Shown piece after piece: positions 17,961-25,651 of a stretch of DNA of 64,000 nucleotides; positions within the stretch are counted from its first letter, which is position 1, and each line of letters begins with the position of its first letter. The notes below the pieces were generated by a model that was not told the DNA's origin, ran no database searches, and saw only the letters and a program-made list of their open reading frames with translations. A program made the translations under genes and the position numbers. This DNA is from Spirochaetota bacterium (GTDB lineage: Bacteria > Spirochaetota > UBA4802 > JAKQUI01). The stretch is taken from the NCBI GenBank assembly GCA_029562645.1, contig JAKQUI010000069.1, forward strand, positions 236,231 to 300,230, in the 5' to 3' direction.

Positions 17961-19333
17961 GCGATCTCCCCCCGAACGAGCCGCTGAAACGTTTCGCGGA
18001 AACGGTCGCCCCGCTCCTCGTAATTCCTGAACATGTCGAACGAGGCGGTGGCCGGCGAGTAGAGCACCGCGTCGCCCGGCGCGCTGTGCCGCATCGCCTG
18101 CGCCAGCGCCTCCTCGAGCGTGGCCACCGGGACCGGATCGTGGGCGGCGAACAGGCGCGCGAACTCCGGCGTCGATTCGCCGATGAGCAGCAGGCGCTTC
18201 ACGCGCTGAGCGATGGGCCCGTTCAACCGCGCGTAATCGTCGCCCTTGGTGCGCCCGCCCAGGATGAGCACCGCCGGCCGCGTGAGGCTGGCCAGCGCCA
18301 TCTCCACGGCGTTCACGGTGGTCGCCTTCGAGTCGTTGATGAAGGTGCGCCCCTCGAACTCGCCCACGATCTCCATGCGGTGCGGCAGGCCTTTGAATGA
18401 ATAGATCGCCTCAGCGATCGCGCCGTCATCCGCCGGCCGTCCCATCCGCGCGAGGACGGCGCGCACCATGAGGATCGCCGCCATCGCGTTTTGCACATTG
18501 TGCACGCCGATGATGCGCATCCGCGTTGGGTCCAGCACCGGCGCGTCGACTACGGCCAGGCGCACCATCGAACCGTCGAAGCGGATCGCGGCGTCCGTAT
18601 CACGGACGGCAAAGCCGCACGTTCGGGCGACGACCGCGCCGAGCCGCGAGCGGATCAGAGCGTCATCGGCGAAATGGACGAAGACGTCATCGGGACGCTG
18701 GTTCATGGCGATGCGCATCTTCGCGTCCACATACTCGTCCATCGTCGCGTAGCGGTCAAGGTGGTCCGGGGCGATATTCAGGATCGCGGCCACGTCCGGC
18801 CGAAAGCGGTCGATCGTCTCGAGTTGGAACGACGAGAGCTCGAGGACCGTGACCGACGAGTCGCGCGTCCGATCGACGAACGACACGAAGGGCACGCCGA
18901 TATTGCCGCCCACGAAGGTGTCGATCCCGAGCGCCGCGAGGATGTGGCCCACGAGACTGGTCGTCGTCGTCTTCCCGTCGGTGCCGGTGATCGCGACGAT
19001 CAATCCCTTCGCGAAACGATAGGCGAGCTCGATCTCGGACACGACGGGGACACCCCGCTCGACAGCGGCCGCGACCAGCGGGATCGCGCGCGGAACGCCG
19101 GGGCTCAGCACCGCCAGATCGAACCCCTCGTCGAGGAGCTCCGGCCGCTGAGCGCCGGCGATCACCCGCACGCCGCGGTCAAGCGCCGCGAGCGCGTCTG
19201 TGAGGGCGGCCCGGTCCTTGCTGTCGGAAACGACGACGGCGTATCCCTTGCGCGCGAGAAAGTTCGAGGCGGCCACGCCGGTGCGCGGCCCCAGCCCGAT
19301 GATGAGAATCTTTTGTATCTTCGATAGATCCAT
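17951..19333 (-). CDS. murD: UDP-N-acetylmuramoyl-L-alanine--D-glutamate ligase
   Basis: This 460-residue Mur ligase adds D-Glu. It has an N-terminal Rossmann-like ILIIGLGPRTGVAASNFLA, the P-loop AITGTDGKTTTTSLV (114-128), LELSSFQLET (a MurD hallmark), NIAPDHLDRY and FINDSKATTVNA. It overlaps ftsW by 10 bp; 96 bp separate it from mraY upstream, the largest gap within the mur genes. Confidence 0.96.
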   Translation of the reverse strand: MDLSKIQKILIIGLGPRTGVAASNFLARKGYAVVVSDSKDRAALTDALAALDRGVRVIAGAQRPELLDEGFDLAVLSPGVPRAIPLVAAAVERGVPVVSEIELAYRFAKGLIVAITGTDGKTTTTSLVGHILAALGIDTFVGGNIGVPFVSFVDRTRDSSVTVLELSSFQLETIDRFRPDVAAILNIAPDHLDRYATMDEYVDAKMRIAMNQRPDDVFVHFADDALIRSRLGAVVARTCGFAVRDTDAAIRFDGSMVRLAVVDAPVLDPTRMRIIGVHNVQNAMAAILMVRAVLARMGRPADDGAIAEAIYSFKGLPHRMEIVGEFEGRTFINDSKATTVNAVEMALASLTRPAVLILGGRTKGDDYARLNGPIAQRVKRLLLIGESTPEFARLFAAHDPVPVATLEEALAQAMRHSAPGDAVLYSPATASFDMFRNYEERGDRFRETFQRLVRGEIAWT

Positions 19334-19391
19334 AGTATGCTAAAAACCCTGTCCCCTGCCCCTATCCCAATCGATACGGAGCGATGGGGCG

Positions 19392-19425
19392 CCCTTCCCC
19401 CTAACGAAGGGAGAGGACGGGAGGG
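19392..19425. repeat. C/G-tract palindromic element between murD and mraY
   Basis: CCCTTC (19392-19397) and GAAGGG (19406-19411) form a short hairpin, followed by GAGAGGACGGGAGGGGG. The run of C- and G-tracts with imperfect symmetry resembles dispersed REP-like intergenic elements. Only one copy is seen in the window, so the repeat nature is inferred from composition. Confidence 0.3.
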
Positions 19426-19429
19426 GGTA

Positions 19430-20551
19430 TCACAAAATCTTCAACGAACTCAATCCCAGGATCGCCAGGATGATGCCCAGGATCCAGAATCGAACGACCA
19501 CCTTCTGCTCGGTCCATCCCGAAAGCTCGAAGTGATGATGGATGGGCGCCATCTTGAACACCCGCTTGCCCGTGAGCTTGAACGACAGGACCTGTATGAT
19601 CACCGACATCGCCTCGACGACGAACACGCCGCCGACGATAAAAAGAAAGATTTCCTTTTTAATCATGATCGCGACGATCCCGATCACGCCGCCCAGCGCG
19701 AGCGAACCCGTGTCGCCCATGAAGACCGTCGCGGGGTTGGAGTTGAACCACAGGAAGCCCAGCGACGCACCGCAGAGCGCCGAGAGGAACACCGTAAGCT
19801 CGGCCCCGTCGGGGATATAGGGGATCTTGAGATAGGACGCGATCTTGACGTGACCCGAAAGATAGCACATGACGGCGAGGGAGGCCGCGACGAACAGCAC
19901 CGTCCCCACCGCGAGCCCGTCGAGCCCGTCGGTGAGGTTCACGGCGTTGGAGCTGCCCACCACCACGATCATCGCGAAGATCACCCAGGCCCAGGTCATG
20001 TCCAGCGCGATCCCGCCGATCGCCACGCGCGACAGCGTGACCAGGGGTTCGTTCACGAAGGGAACGTAGATCTGCGTGAGCGCCTCGGGATTGGCGGGGA
20101 AGACGAGCATCCCTGCGACCACGCCGCCGGCCGTCGCGAGCTGCACCACGAGCTTGAGCTTCCCCGGCACCCCGCCCTTGCGCTTGCGGATCGACTTGAT
20201 GTAATCGTCGGCGAACCCGAGCGAGCCCAAGACGAGCGTCGCGACGGTGAGCAGTATCAAATATTCGCTATTGAAATTTCCCCACAGGAAGATCGAGATG
20301 AGCACGGCGCCCAGGATGATGACGCCGCCCATCGTGGGCGTGCCGGCCTTCGCCTTGTGGCTCTGGGGACCGTCGGAGCGGATCTCCTCTTTGAAGCGCA
20401 GGCGGCGCAGCCACGCGATCACGACCGCGCCGAAGATGAGCACGATCACCAGCGCCGTGAGCGCGGCGTATGCGGAACGGAACGAAATATACTGGAAGAG
20501 GCGAAGAAACGAGAGGTATTCCTGAAGCGGCAATATAAAATGATAAAACAT
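19430..20551 (-). CDS. mraY: Phospho-N-acetylmuramoyl-pentapeptide transferase
   Basis: A 373-residue ten-helix membrane enzyme that makes lipid I. It shows KAGTPTMGG (residues about 67-75), the catalytic DDYIKSIRKRKGGVPGKLKL, NAVNLTDGLDGLA and the C-terminal MAPIHHHFELSGWTEQKVV block, all MraY signatures. GGGAA precedes the ATG, 8 bp after the murF stop. Confidence 0.97.
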   Translation of the reverse strand: MFYHFILPLQEYLSFLRLFQYISFRSAYAALTALVIVLIFGAVVIAWLRRLRFKEEIRSDGPQSHKAKAGTPTMGGVIILGAVLISIFLWGNFNSEYLILLTVATLVLGSLGFADDYIKSIRKRKGGVPGKLKLVVQLATAGGVVAGMLVFPANPEALTQIYVPFVNEPLVTLSRVAIGGIALDMTWAWVIFAMIVVVGSSNAVNLTDGLDGLAVGTVLFVAASLAVMCYLSGHVKIASYLKIPYIPDGAELTVFLSALCGASLGFLWFNSNPATVFMGDTGSLALGGVIGIVAIMIKKEIFLFIVGGVFVVEAMSVIIQVLSFKLTGKRVFKMAPIHHHFELSGWTEQKVVVRFWILGIILAILGLSSLKIL

Positions 20552-20558
20552 GGTTCCC

Positions 20559-21947
20559 TTAGCGGAGCAGGTCCGCCACCACCTCCTCCATCTTCATCGA
20601 GCGCGACCCTTTCACCAGGACCACGTCGTCCTTCGCGACCCGCTTCTTGAGCGCGTCGACCAGCGACTGTTTGTCGGCGAAGTGCGCCACGCGGTCGCCG
20701 TTCATCCCCGCCTCGCGGGCCCCCGCGACCGTATGCGCGGCGAGCTCGCCCCAGGCGAAGAGCAGCTCGAAACCGCTGGCGGCGATCTCGCGACCCGCCT
20801 CCGCATGATAGCGCGCGGCCTTCGCGCCCAGCTCCTTCATGTCGGAAACCACCGCGATCAGGCGGCGGCCCGAAAACACCCGCGCCGCCGAGGCGAAGGC
20901 GCTTCGCGACGAGAGCGGGTTCGAGTTATAGGTGTCGTTGATGACGACGAATTCGCCCCGGACAATCTGGCTGCGCTTGTCGATCGCGTCCATCGATGCG
21001 AGCGCGCGGGCCATCGCGGCGTCGTCGATGCCCAGGCAACGCCCCACGGCGATCGCGGCCAGGAGGTTCGCGGCATTGTGCACGCCGTAGAGCGGCGCCG
21101 CGAACGTCACGCCGCCCAGGACGATCTCGGTGCGATCGGGCTGCAGGGAATACGACTCGGGCCGGAGATCGGCGTCGGCGTCGAGCGCGAAGGTAAGCAT
21201 GCGCAGCCCCGCGTCCCGCGCGGCGTCCTCGAGAATGCCAACACACGCCGTCTCGCGGTTCAGGATGATGGTGCCGCCCGGCCGCATGCCGCGGACGATC
21301 TCCGCCTTCGCGCGCGCAACGTTCTCCACGCTCCCCAGGAACTCCAGGTGCCCCTCGCCCACATTGGTAATGAGCGCGATCTCCGGCCGCACGATGCGCG
21401 AGAGCCGCTCGATCTCGCCCGCGTGGTTCATGCCCATTTCCATCACCGCGCACTCGTGCTCGGGACGAATCCCCAACAGCGCGAAGGGCACGCCGATCTC
21501 GTTATTGTAGTTCTTCTCGTTTTTATGCGTTCGGAGCGCGGTCGAGGCGATCGCGTAGACCAGCTCCTTCGTGGTGGTCTTCCCGTTGGTTCCGGTGATG
21601 CCCACCATCCGCGCGGAGGCGGAATCCCGGTGCCGCGCGGCGATCCGTCCCAGCGCGCGAAGCGTATCGTCGCACAGGACCGCCGGGACGCCGTGGCGTT
21701 CGGCCGTCGCGCGGTCGGACTCGCGCATTGAAACGAAGCCCGCGATCGTCCGTTCCGCTGCGAGCGTTTCGATGAAATCATGCCCGTCGAACCGTTCTCC
21801 GACGAGCGGAACGAACAGGCTCTCGGGACCCAGGTCGCGCGAATCGGAGCTGATGGTGCGGATGCGCGTATCCGGCATACCGCCGACAAGCGAGCCGCCG
21901 GCGTACGCCGCCATCGTCCCCATCGTTGTCGGGAAATCGGCCCTCAT
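20559..21947 (-). CDS. murF: UDP-MurNAc-tripeptide--D-Ala-D-Ala ligase
   Basis: A 462-residue Mur ligase that attaches D-Ala-D-Ala. It has an N-terminal MurE/F-type domain (SSDSRDLGPESLFVPLVGERFDGHDF), the P-loop GITGTNGKTTTKE (116-128), EMGMNHAGEI, ITNVGEGHLE and NDTYNSNPLS. It overlaps the murE stop by 4 bp (ATGA). No ddl gene is nearby to supply D-Ala-D-Ala, so that gene must be elsewhere. Confidence 0.96.
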   Translation of the reverse strand: MRADFPTTMGTMAAYAGGSLVGGMPDTRIRTISSDSRDLGPESLFVPLVGERFDGHDFIETLAAERTIAGFVSMRESDRATAERHGVPAVLCDDTLRALGRIAARHRDSASARMVGITGTNGKTTTKELVYAIASTALRTHKNEKNYNNEIGVPFALLGIRPEHECAVMEMGMNHAGEIERLSRIVRPEIALITNVGEGHLEFLGSVENVARAKAEIVRGMRPGGTIILNRETACVGILEDAARDAGLRMLTFALDADADLRPESYSLQPDRTEIVLGGVTFAAPLYGVHNAANLLAAIAVGRCLGIDDAAMARALASMDAIDKRSQIVRGEFVVINDTYNSNPLSSRSAFASAARVFSGRRLIAVVSDMKELGAKAARYHAEAGREIAASGFELLFAWGELAAHTVAGAREAGMNGDRVAHFADKQSLVDALKKRVAKDDVVLVKGSRSMKMEEVVADLLR

Positions 21948-23452
21948 GCCGCCTCGCGCTCGGCGATGAATTTGCGCGCCATCTCGCGGTCGTCGAAATG
22001 GGTCTTCGCCCTGCCCACGATCTGGTAATCCTCGTGCCCCTTCCCGGCGATCACGACGATGTCGCCCGCGGAGGCCATCGCGATCCCCGCGGCGATCGCG
22101 CGCGCGCGGTCGGGCTCAACCTCGTAGGCGCGGCCGTCGATGCCCGCGCGGATGTCCTCGATGATCCGCGCCGGGTCCTCCGTGCGCGGGTTGTCGCTGG
22201 TCACGATCACGTGGTCGGAGAGCTCCGCGGCGGCGCGGCCCATCAGCGGTCGCTTCGCCCGGTCGCGGTCGCCGCCGCAGCCGAAGACGGTAATGAGTCG
22301 GCGCGGCCGGAGCTCGCGCACCGACGTGAGGAGCTTTCGCAGCGCATCGTCGGTGTGCGCGTAATCGACCACCACGTGGAAGCCGAGCCGCGAGGCAATG
22401 GTGTTGAACCGCCCGGGGATGTGCGCGATCCCGGCGAGCGCGTCGCGGATGCAGTCGAATGAGATCCCGAGCCGGTGCGCCGTCGCGACGGCGGCAAGGG
22501 AATTGTACACATGGAAGCGGCCGGCAAGCGGCAGTGCGATGCGGCCGCCCCCATCGGGGCGCGAAAGCGTATAGGCGATGCCCTCGAGCGAATTGACGAC
22601 GCTTGCCGGATCAACGCGGTAGGCGGCGGCGTCGTGCATGCCGAACCCCAGCACGGGATACGACGCCCCGGCGAAGTCGCGCGCGAGGCGGCGGCCGTAG
22701 TCGTCATCGACATTGACGATGCCCGCACGGTCGCCGGGCAACCCGCCCAGAAGCGTAAAGAGGCGCTTCTTCGCGGCGAAGTAATCCTCGAAGTCCGCGT
22801 GGAAATCGAGATGGTCGCGCGTGAGGTTCGTGAAGATGGCGGCCGTGAAGGCGACATGGTCCACCCGCCCGAGCGCAAGGCCGTGCGAGGAGACCTCCAT
22901 GATGAGCGTATCCACGCCGTCGTCGCGCATCTCGGCGATGAGCTGCTGCAGGTCGCGCGATTCCGGGGTGGTGTTTGGCGCGGCCGTCTCCCTCCCGCAC
23001 CAGCGGTAGTTCACGGTGCCAATCACGCCGGGGACGCGCCCCGCTGCGCGCATGATCGCCTCGAGCATGTAGGTGATGGACGTCTTGCCGTTGGTGCCGG
23101 TCACGCCGATGACCGTCATCCCCGCGCTCGGGTTGTCATAGAAGGCGGCCGACAGGGCCGAGAGCGCGCGTCGCGTATTGTCCGAACCGATGATAGCAAC
23201 GCCGCGCTCCGCGAGGGGCGCGAACTCAGGCAACCGCGCGCGCGACACCACCGCCGCCGCCGCGCCCGCATCGACCGCCGCCGTGACGAACCGGTGCCCG
23301 TCGGACTGGAAGCCCTCCACGGCCACGAAGAGCGAGCCGTTCGCGATCCTGCGCGAATCGTAGTCCACCGATGCGATGGGCGCGTCGGGGACATCGCCCG
23401 CGACCTGGAGCGGCTCGTCGATTCCGGTGATGAGTTCGCGCAGGCGTTTCAC
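21944..23452 (-). CDS. murE: UDP-MurNAc-L-Ala-D-Glu--meso-diaminopimelate ligase
   Basis: About 502 residues. It has ASVDYDSRRIANGSLFVAVEG, the ATP loop GVTGTNGKTSITYM, MEVSSHGLALGRV and YAHTDDALRKLL. The substrate-choosing motif is DNPR (in TSDNPRTEDP), which in characterised MurE enzymes binds meso-diaminopimelate; L-lysine or ornithine enzymes differ there. The cell wall is therefore predicted to be mDAP-type. The GTG at 23452 has GGGGA 6 bp upstream; another GTG at 23464 would add four residues but has only a weak ribosome-binding site. It follows the ftsL-like gene directly. Confidence 0.95.
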   Translation of the reverse strand: MKRLRELITGIDEPLQVAGDVPDAPIASVDYDSRRIANGSLFVAVEGFQSDGHRFVTAAVDAGAAAAVVSRARLPEFAPLAERGVAIIGSDNTRRALSALSAAFYDNPSAGMTVIGVTGTNGKTSITYMLEAIMRAAGRVPGVIGTVNYRWCGRETAAPNTTPESRDLQQLIAEMRDDGVDTLIMEVSSHGLALGRVDHVAFTAAIFTNLTRDHLDFHADFEDYFAAKKRLFTLLGGLPGDRAGIVNVDDDYGRRLARDFAGASYPVLGFGMHDAAAYRVDPASVVNSLEGIAYTLSRPDGGGRIALPLAGRFHVYNSLAAVATAHRLGISFDCIRDALAGIAHIPGRFNTIASRLGFHVVVDYAHTDDALRKLLTSVRELRPRRLITVFGCGGDRDRAKRPLMGRAAAELSDHVIVTSDNPRTEDPARIIEDIRAGIDGRAYEVEPDRARAIAAGIAMASAGDIVVIAGKGHEDYQIVGRAKTHFDDREMARKFIAEREAA

Positions 23453-23468
23453 GTTCGTCCCCACAGGA

Positions 23469-23738
23469 TCACTTGCTTTTCATATTCTTCGGCGCGATGG
23501 CCTGAAAATCGTCCGGCCCGATGGGCCGCATGCCGCTCCCCCGGGCATAGGATTCGATCGCGTCCATCCGCCGGAAGCGTTCGATCTGATAGCGCAATCG
23601 GTCGTTTCGGTCCATTAGCTGGCGCTCCTTCCGAATGATCTCATCATATCCCATCTTGATGCGCATCACCTCGACGTTCTGCCACACGTATACGATCAGA
23701 AACGCCGCCACGACCGCCGCAAAGATAAAGTAACGCAT
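23469..23738 (-). CDS. ftsL: FtsL/DivIC-like septum protein
   Basis: An 89-residue bitopic protein with one N-terminal membrane helix (about residues 3-19, YFIFAAVVAAFLIVYVW), then a charged coiled coil (about 28-60, RIKMGYDEIIRKERQLMDRN) and a short tail (SYARGSGMRPIGPDDF) like the FtsL/DivIC end. Size, topology and position between rsmH and murE identify it; primary sequence of FtsL is barely conserved. The start is 7 bp after the rsmH stop; a longer upstream reading would overlap rsmH. Confidence 0.8.
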   Translation of the reverse strand: MRYFIFAAVVAAFLIVYVWQNVEVMRIKMGYDEIIRKERQLMDRNDRLRYQIERFRRMDAIESYARGSGMRPIGPDDFQAIAPKNMKSK

Positions 23739-23745
23739 ACGCCCC

Positions 23746-24687
23746 CTACGACGCCAGCCGCTCGATACAGCGCAGCTTCGCGCTGCGCGCCCGCCGGTTC
23801 CGCGCCACCTCGTCATCGCCCGGCACGATGGGCTTCTTGGTGATCAGCCGGAAGCTCGGCTCCTCGCCGTAGGGGACCTTCGCCCGCGCGCGGAACATGG
23901 TTTTCACGATACGGTCCTCGAGCGAATGAAACGAGATCGCGATGATGCGCCCGCCGGGCTCGATGAGGTCCAGCGCGTCGGCAAGCGAGCGCTCGATGGC
24001 CGAAAGCTCGTCGTTCACGATGATGCGCAGCGCCTGGAAGACGCGCGTCGCCGGGTGGATGTTCTTCACGTGGAAGCGCCGCGGGATCGCCCCGAGGACG
24101 AGCTCCGCAAGCGCGAGGCTCGTCTCGATCCGCCCGTCTTCTCGCCGCTCGACGATGCGCCGCGCGATCTTCTTCGCCCAGCGCTCCTCGCCGTACACGC
24201 GGAAGATGTCCGCGAGCTCGCGCTCCGGCCGGGCGTTCACGATGTCCGCCGCGCTCTCGCCGCGCGCGCCGTCGAGCCGCATGTCGAGCGGCTCGTGGTC
24301 GCGGAAGCTGAAGCCCCGCCCGCTCGCGTCGTAGTGGAACGATGAGATGCCGAAATCGTAGAGGACCGCCGCAATCTTCCCCCGATGCGCGCCCAGCGCC
24401 CCGGCGATGTTCGCGAAATTGTCATTGATGAATTCAATCCGCCCGGCCGCGCCGTGCAGGCGTTCACGCGCCCGCGCCAGGATCTCGGGATCGCGCTCGA
24501 TCCCAATCACCCGCGCCGCCGGAAACGATGCGAGAATTAATGCGCTATGACCGCCCTCGCCCAGGGTAGCGTCAACAAAAATTCCGCCGCGATCGATCCG
24601 CGTCTCGCGCGCGAGCGCGACGATCTCGGCGCACAGAACCGGATCGTGCACGGGAGAAAAATCCGCCTCACCAGCATTATGTCTCAT
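23746..24687 (-). CDS. rsmH: 16S rRNA (cytosine1402-N4)-methyltransferase RsmH
   Basis: This 313-residue SAM-dependent methyltransferase (formerly MraW) has HDPVLCAEIV-like PVHDPVLCAEI at the N-terminus, the SAM loop FVDATLGEGGHSALIL, YDFGISSFHYD, GRGFSFRDHEPLDMRLD and the C-terminal ISFHSLEDRIVK. It modifies C1402 of 16S rRNA in the decoding centre. It starts 33 bp after the mraZ stop. The start codon itself lies inside the 12-bp sequence shared with the mraZ and ftsZ upstream regions. Confidence 0.96.
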   Translation of the reverse strand: MRHNAGEADFSPVHDPVLCAEIVALARETRIDRGGIFVDATLGEGGHSALILASFPAARVIGIERDPEILARARERLHGAAGRIEFINDNFANIAGALGAHRGKIAAVLYDFGISSFHYDASGRGFSFRDHEPLDMRLDGARGESAADIVNARPERELADIFRVYGEERWAKKIARRIVERREDGRIETSLALAELVLGAIPRRFHVKNIHPATRVFQALRIIVNDELSAIERSLADALDLIEPGGRIIAISFHSLEDRIVKTMFRARAKVPYGEEPSFRLITKKPIVPGDDEVARNRRARSAKLRCIERLAS

Positions 24688-24719
24688 TAGAACCCGCCCC
24701 TTCGCCGCTCATGCCTGCG

Positions 24720-25157
24720 CTAAAACCCGAGCTCGTGCGCAAACGAATCGAGTGCGGCGCCGTCCGGCTTGTACTCCCGGTACACGTCCTCGGCCCAGAT
24801 CTCGAGCCGGTCGAACAGCCCCAGGATCACCACCTCGCGCGATATCTGCGCGTACTCCTGCAGATGCCCGGGGATCCCGATGCGTCCCTGTTTGTCCAGA
24901 TCGCACTCCGCAGCCCCTCCCATAAGAAAGCGCAGGCGCATGCGGTTCTTCGGATCGGCCTGCGAAAGCGGCACCAGCTTCTGGGCAACGAACTCCTTCC
25001 AGTCCTCTTCGCGGAAGGCCATGATGCACTTGTCGAACCCGTGCGTGATCACGAGCCGGTTGATCATGGCCTGCTCGCCGAACGCCTTGCGCAGCCTGGC
25101 CGGAATGGCCACGCGGCCCTTGTCGTCGAGCGTCGGGTGATATTCACCCATAAACAT
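24720..25157 (-). CDS. mraZ: Transcriptional regulator MraZ
   Basis: 145 residues with two AbrB-like DXXXR half-domains: MFMGEYHPTLDDKGRVAIPARLR near the N-terminus and CDLDKQGRIGIPGHLQEYA about 70 residues later. MraZ forms ring oligomers and represses its own dcw operon by binding direct GTG(G) repeats; such repeats lie 41-73 bp upstream here. The start at 25157 matches the conserved MFMGEY N-terminus and has GGGG 8 bp upstream; the reading frame stays open further upstream into the operator, which cannot be coding. First gene of the cluster. Confidence 0.96.
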   Translation of the reverse strand: MFMGEYHPTLDDKGRVAIPARLRKAFGEQAMINRLVITHGFDKCIMAFREEDWKEFVAQKLVPLSQADPKNRMRLRFLMGGAAECDLDKQGRIGIPGHLQEYAQISREVVILGLFDRLEIWAEDVYREYKPDGAALDSFAHELGF

Positions 25158-25197
25158 GGCAATGCCCCAAAAATCCGCACAAACTGGAAGGTTGTTA

Positions 25198-25230
25198 CAC
25201 GAATCCCCACTTCTCCCCACAGGGCTACAC
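25198..25230 (-). promoter_or_regulatory. MraZ-type operator: four GTG boxes at 10-bp spacing
   Basis: Read on the minus strand, boxes begin at 25230 (GTGTAGCCCT), 25220 (GTGGGGAGAA), 25210 (GTGGGGATTC) and 25200 (GTGTAACAAC): four direct repeats spaced exactly 10 bp, upstream of mraZ. Known MraZ operators are tandem GTGG/TGGG boxes one helical turn apart, so autoregulation of the whole cluster is very likely. Confidence 0.85.
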
Positions 25231-25249
25231 CATGAGACATAATTGTCAA
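25231..25249 (-). promoter_or_regulatory. Candidate -35 element and shared 12-mer upstream of the MraZ operator
   Basis: A perfect TTGACA (25249-25244 on the minus strand) stands just upstream of the GTG boxes. At 16-17 bp spacing the -10 position (TAGCCC/AGCCCT) is poor and falls inside the operator, consistent with repressor occlusion of a weak promoter. The 12-mer ATGAGACATAAT (25232-25243) overlaps the -35 spacer. Confidence 0.5.
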
Positions 25250-25380
25250 GAATAAAACGATTTTTTATTGGGAAATGTACATTTTTATTCTTCAGGGGTG
25301 ATGATGCCGTCCGGCTGACTCATCAGCGTACAAACATACCATCGACGTCCGGCATTGATGCAAAAATACTTGACGGATAC

Positions 25381-25407
25381 GTTGCCATACTCAGAGTGTA
25401 TGGCAAC
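25381..25407. repeat. Perfect 10-bp inverted repeat just upstream of tRNA-Gly
   Basis: GTTGCCATAC and GTATGGCAAC flank a 7-nt spacer and end 2 bp before the tRNA. It has no T-tract. It could be a regulatory site or part of the attachment region of the adjacent islet. Confidence 0.5.
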
Positions 25408-25409
25408 GC

Positions 25410-25480
25410 GCGGGTGTAGTTCAATGGTAGAACTTCAGCCTTCCAAGCTGATAGCGTGGGTTCGATTCCCATCACCCGCT
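25410..25480 (+). tRNA. tRNA-Gly (anticodon TCC)
   Basis: The 71-nt cloverleaf has acceptor stem GCGGGTG/CACCCGC with discriminator T, D-arm GTTC...GAAC, anticodon stem TCAGC/GCTGA around the loop CTTCCAA (anticodon TCC, reading GGA), and T-arm with TTCGATT. CCA is not encoded. Its 3' half, from the anticodon onward, is duplicated at 29052-29094, so this tRNA is probably the attachment site of the islet downstream. Confidence 0.95.
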
Positions 25481-25484
25481 CATC
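25442..25484 (+). repeat. Left direct repeat (tRNA-Gly 3' half, attL-like)
   Basis: 43 bp starting at the anticodon TCC and running 4 bp past the tRNA 3' end matches 29052-29094 at 41 of 43 positions. Integrating elements commonly use tRNA 3' halves as attachment sites and rebuild the tRNA on insertion. Confidence 0.75.
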
Positions 25485-25651
25485 GTAAGTCCTGATGGGA
25501 TCAGGACTTACCAACAAGCTACCGAAAACCAGCGCTTCTCGATCATCAAGAATAAGAAGAAAATGAGAAGAAATTCTCACCGTCTCGCTCTTGGTGTCTC
25601 ATGCGGACCGATATTTTTTTAAACACCCCGTTTCATCCTCACTCGTCCCTG

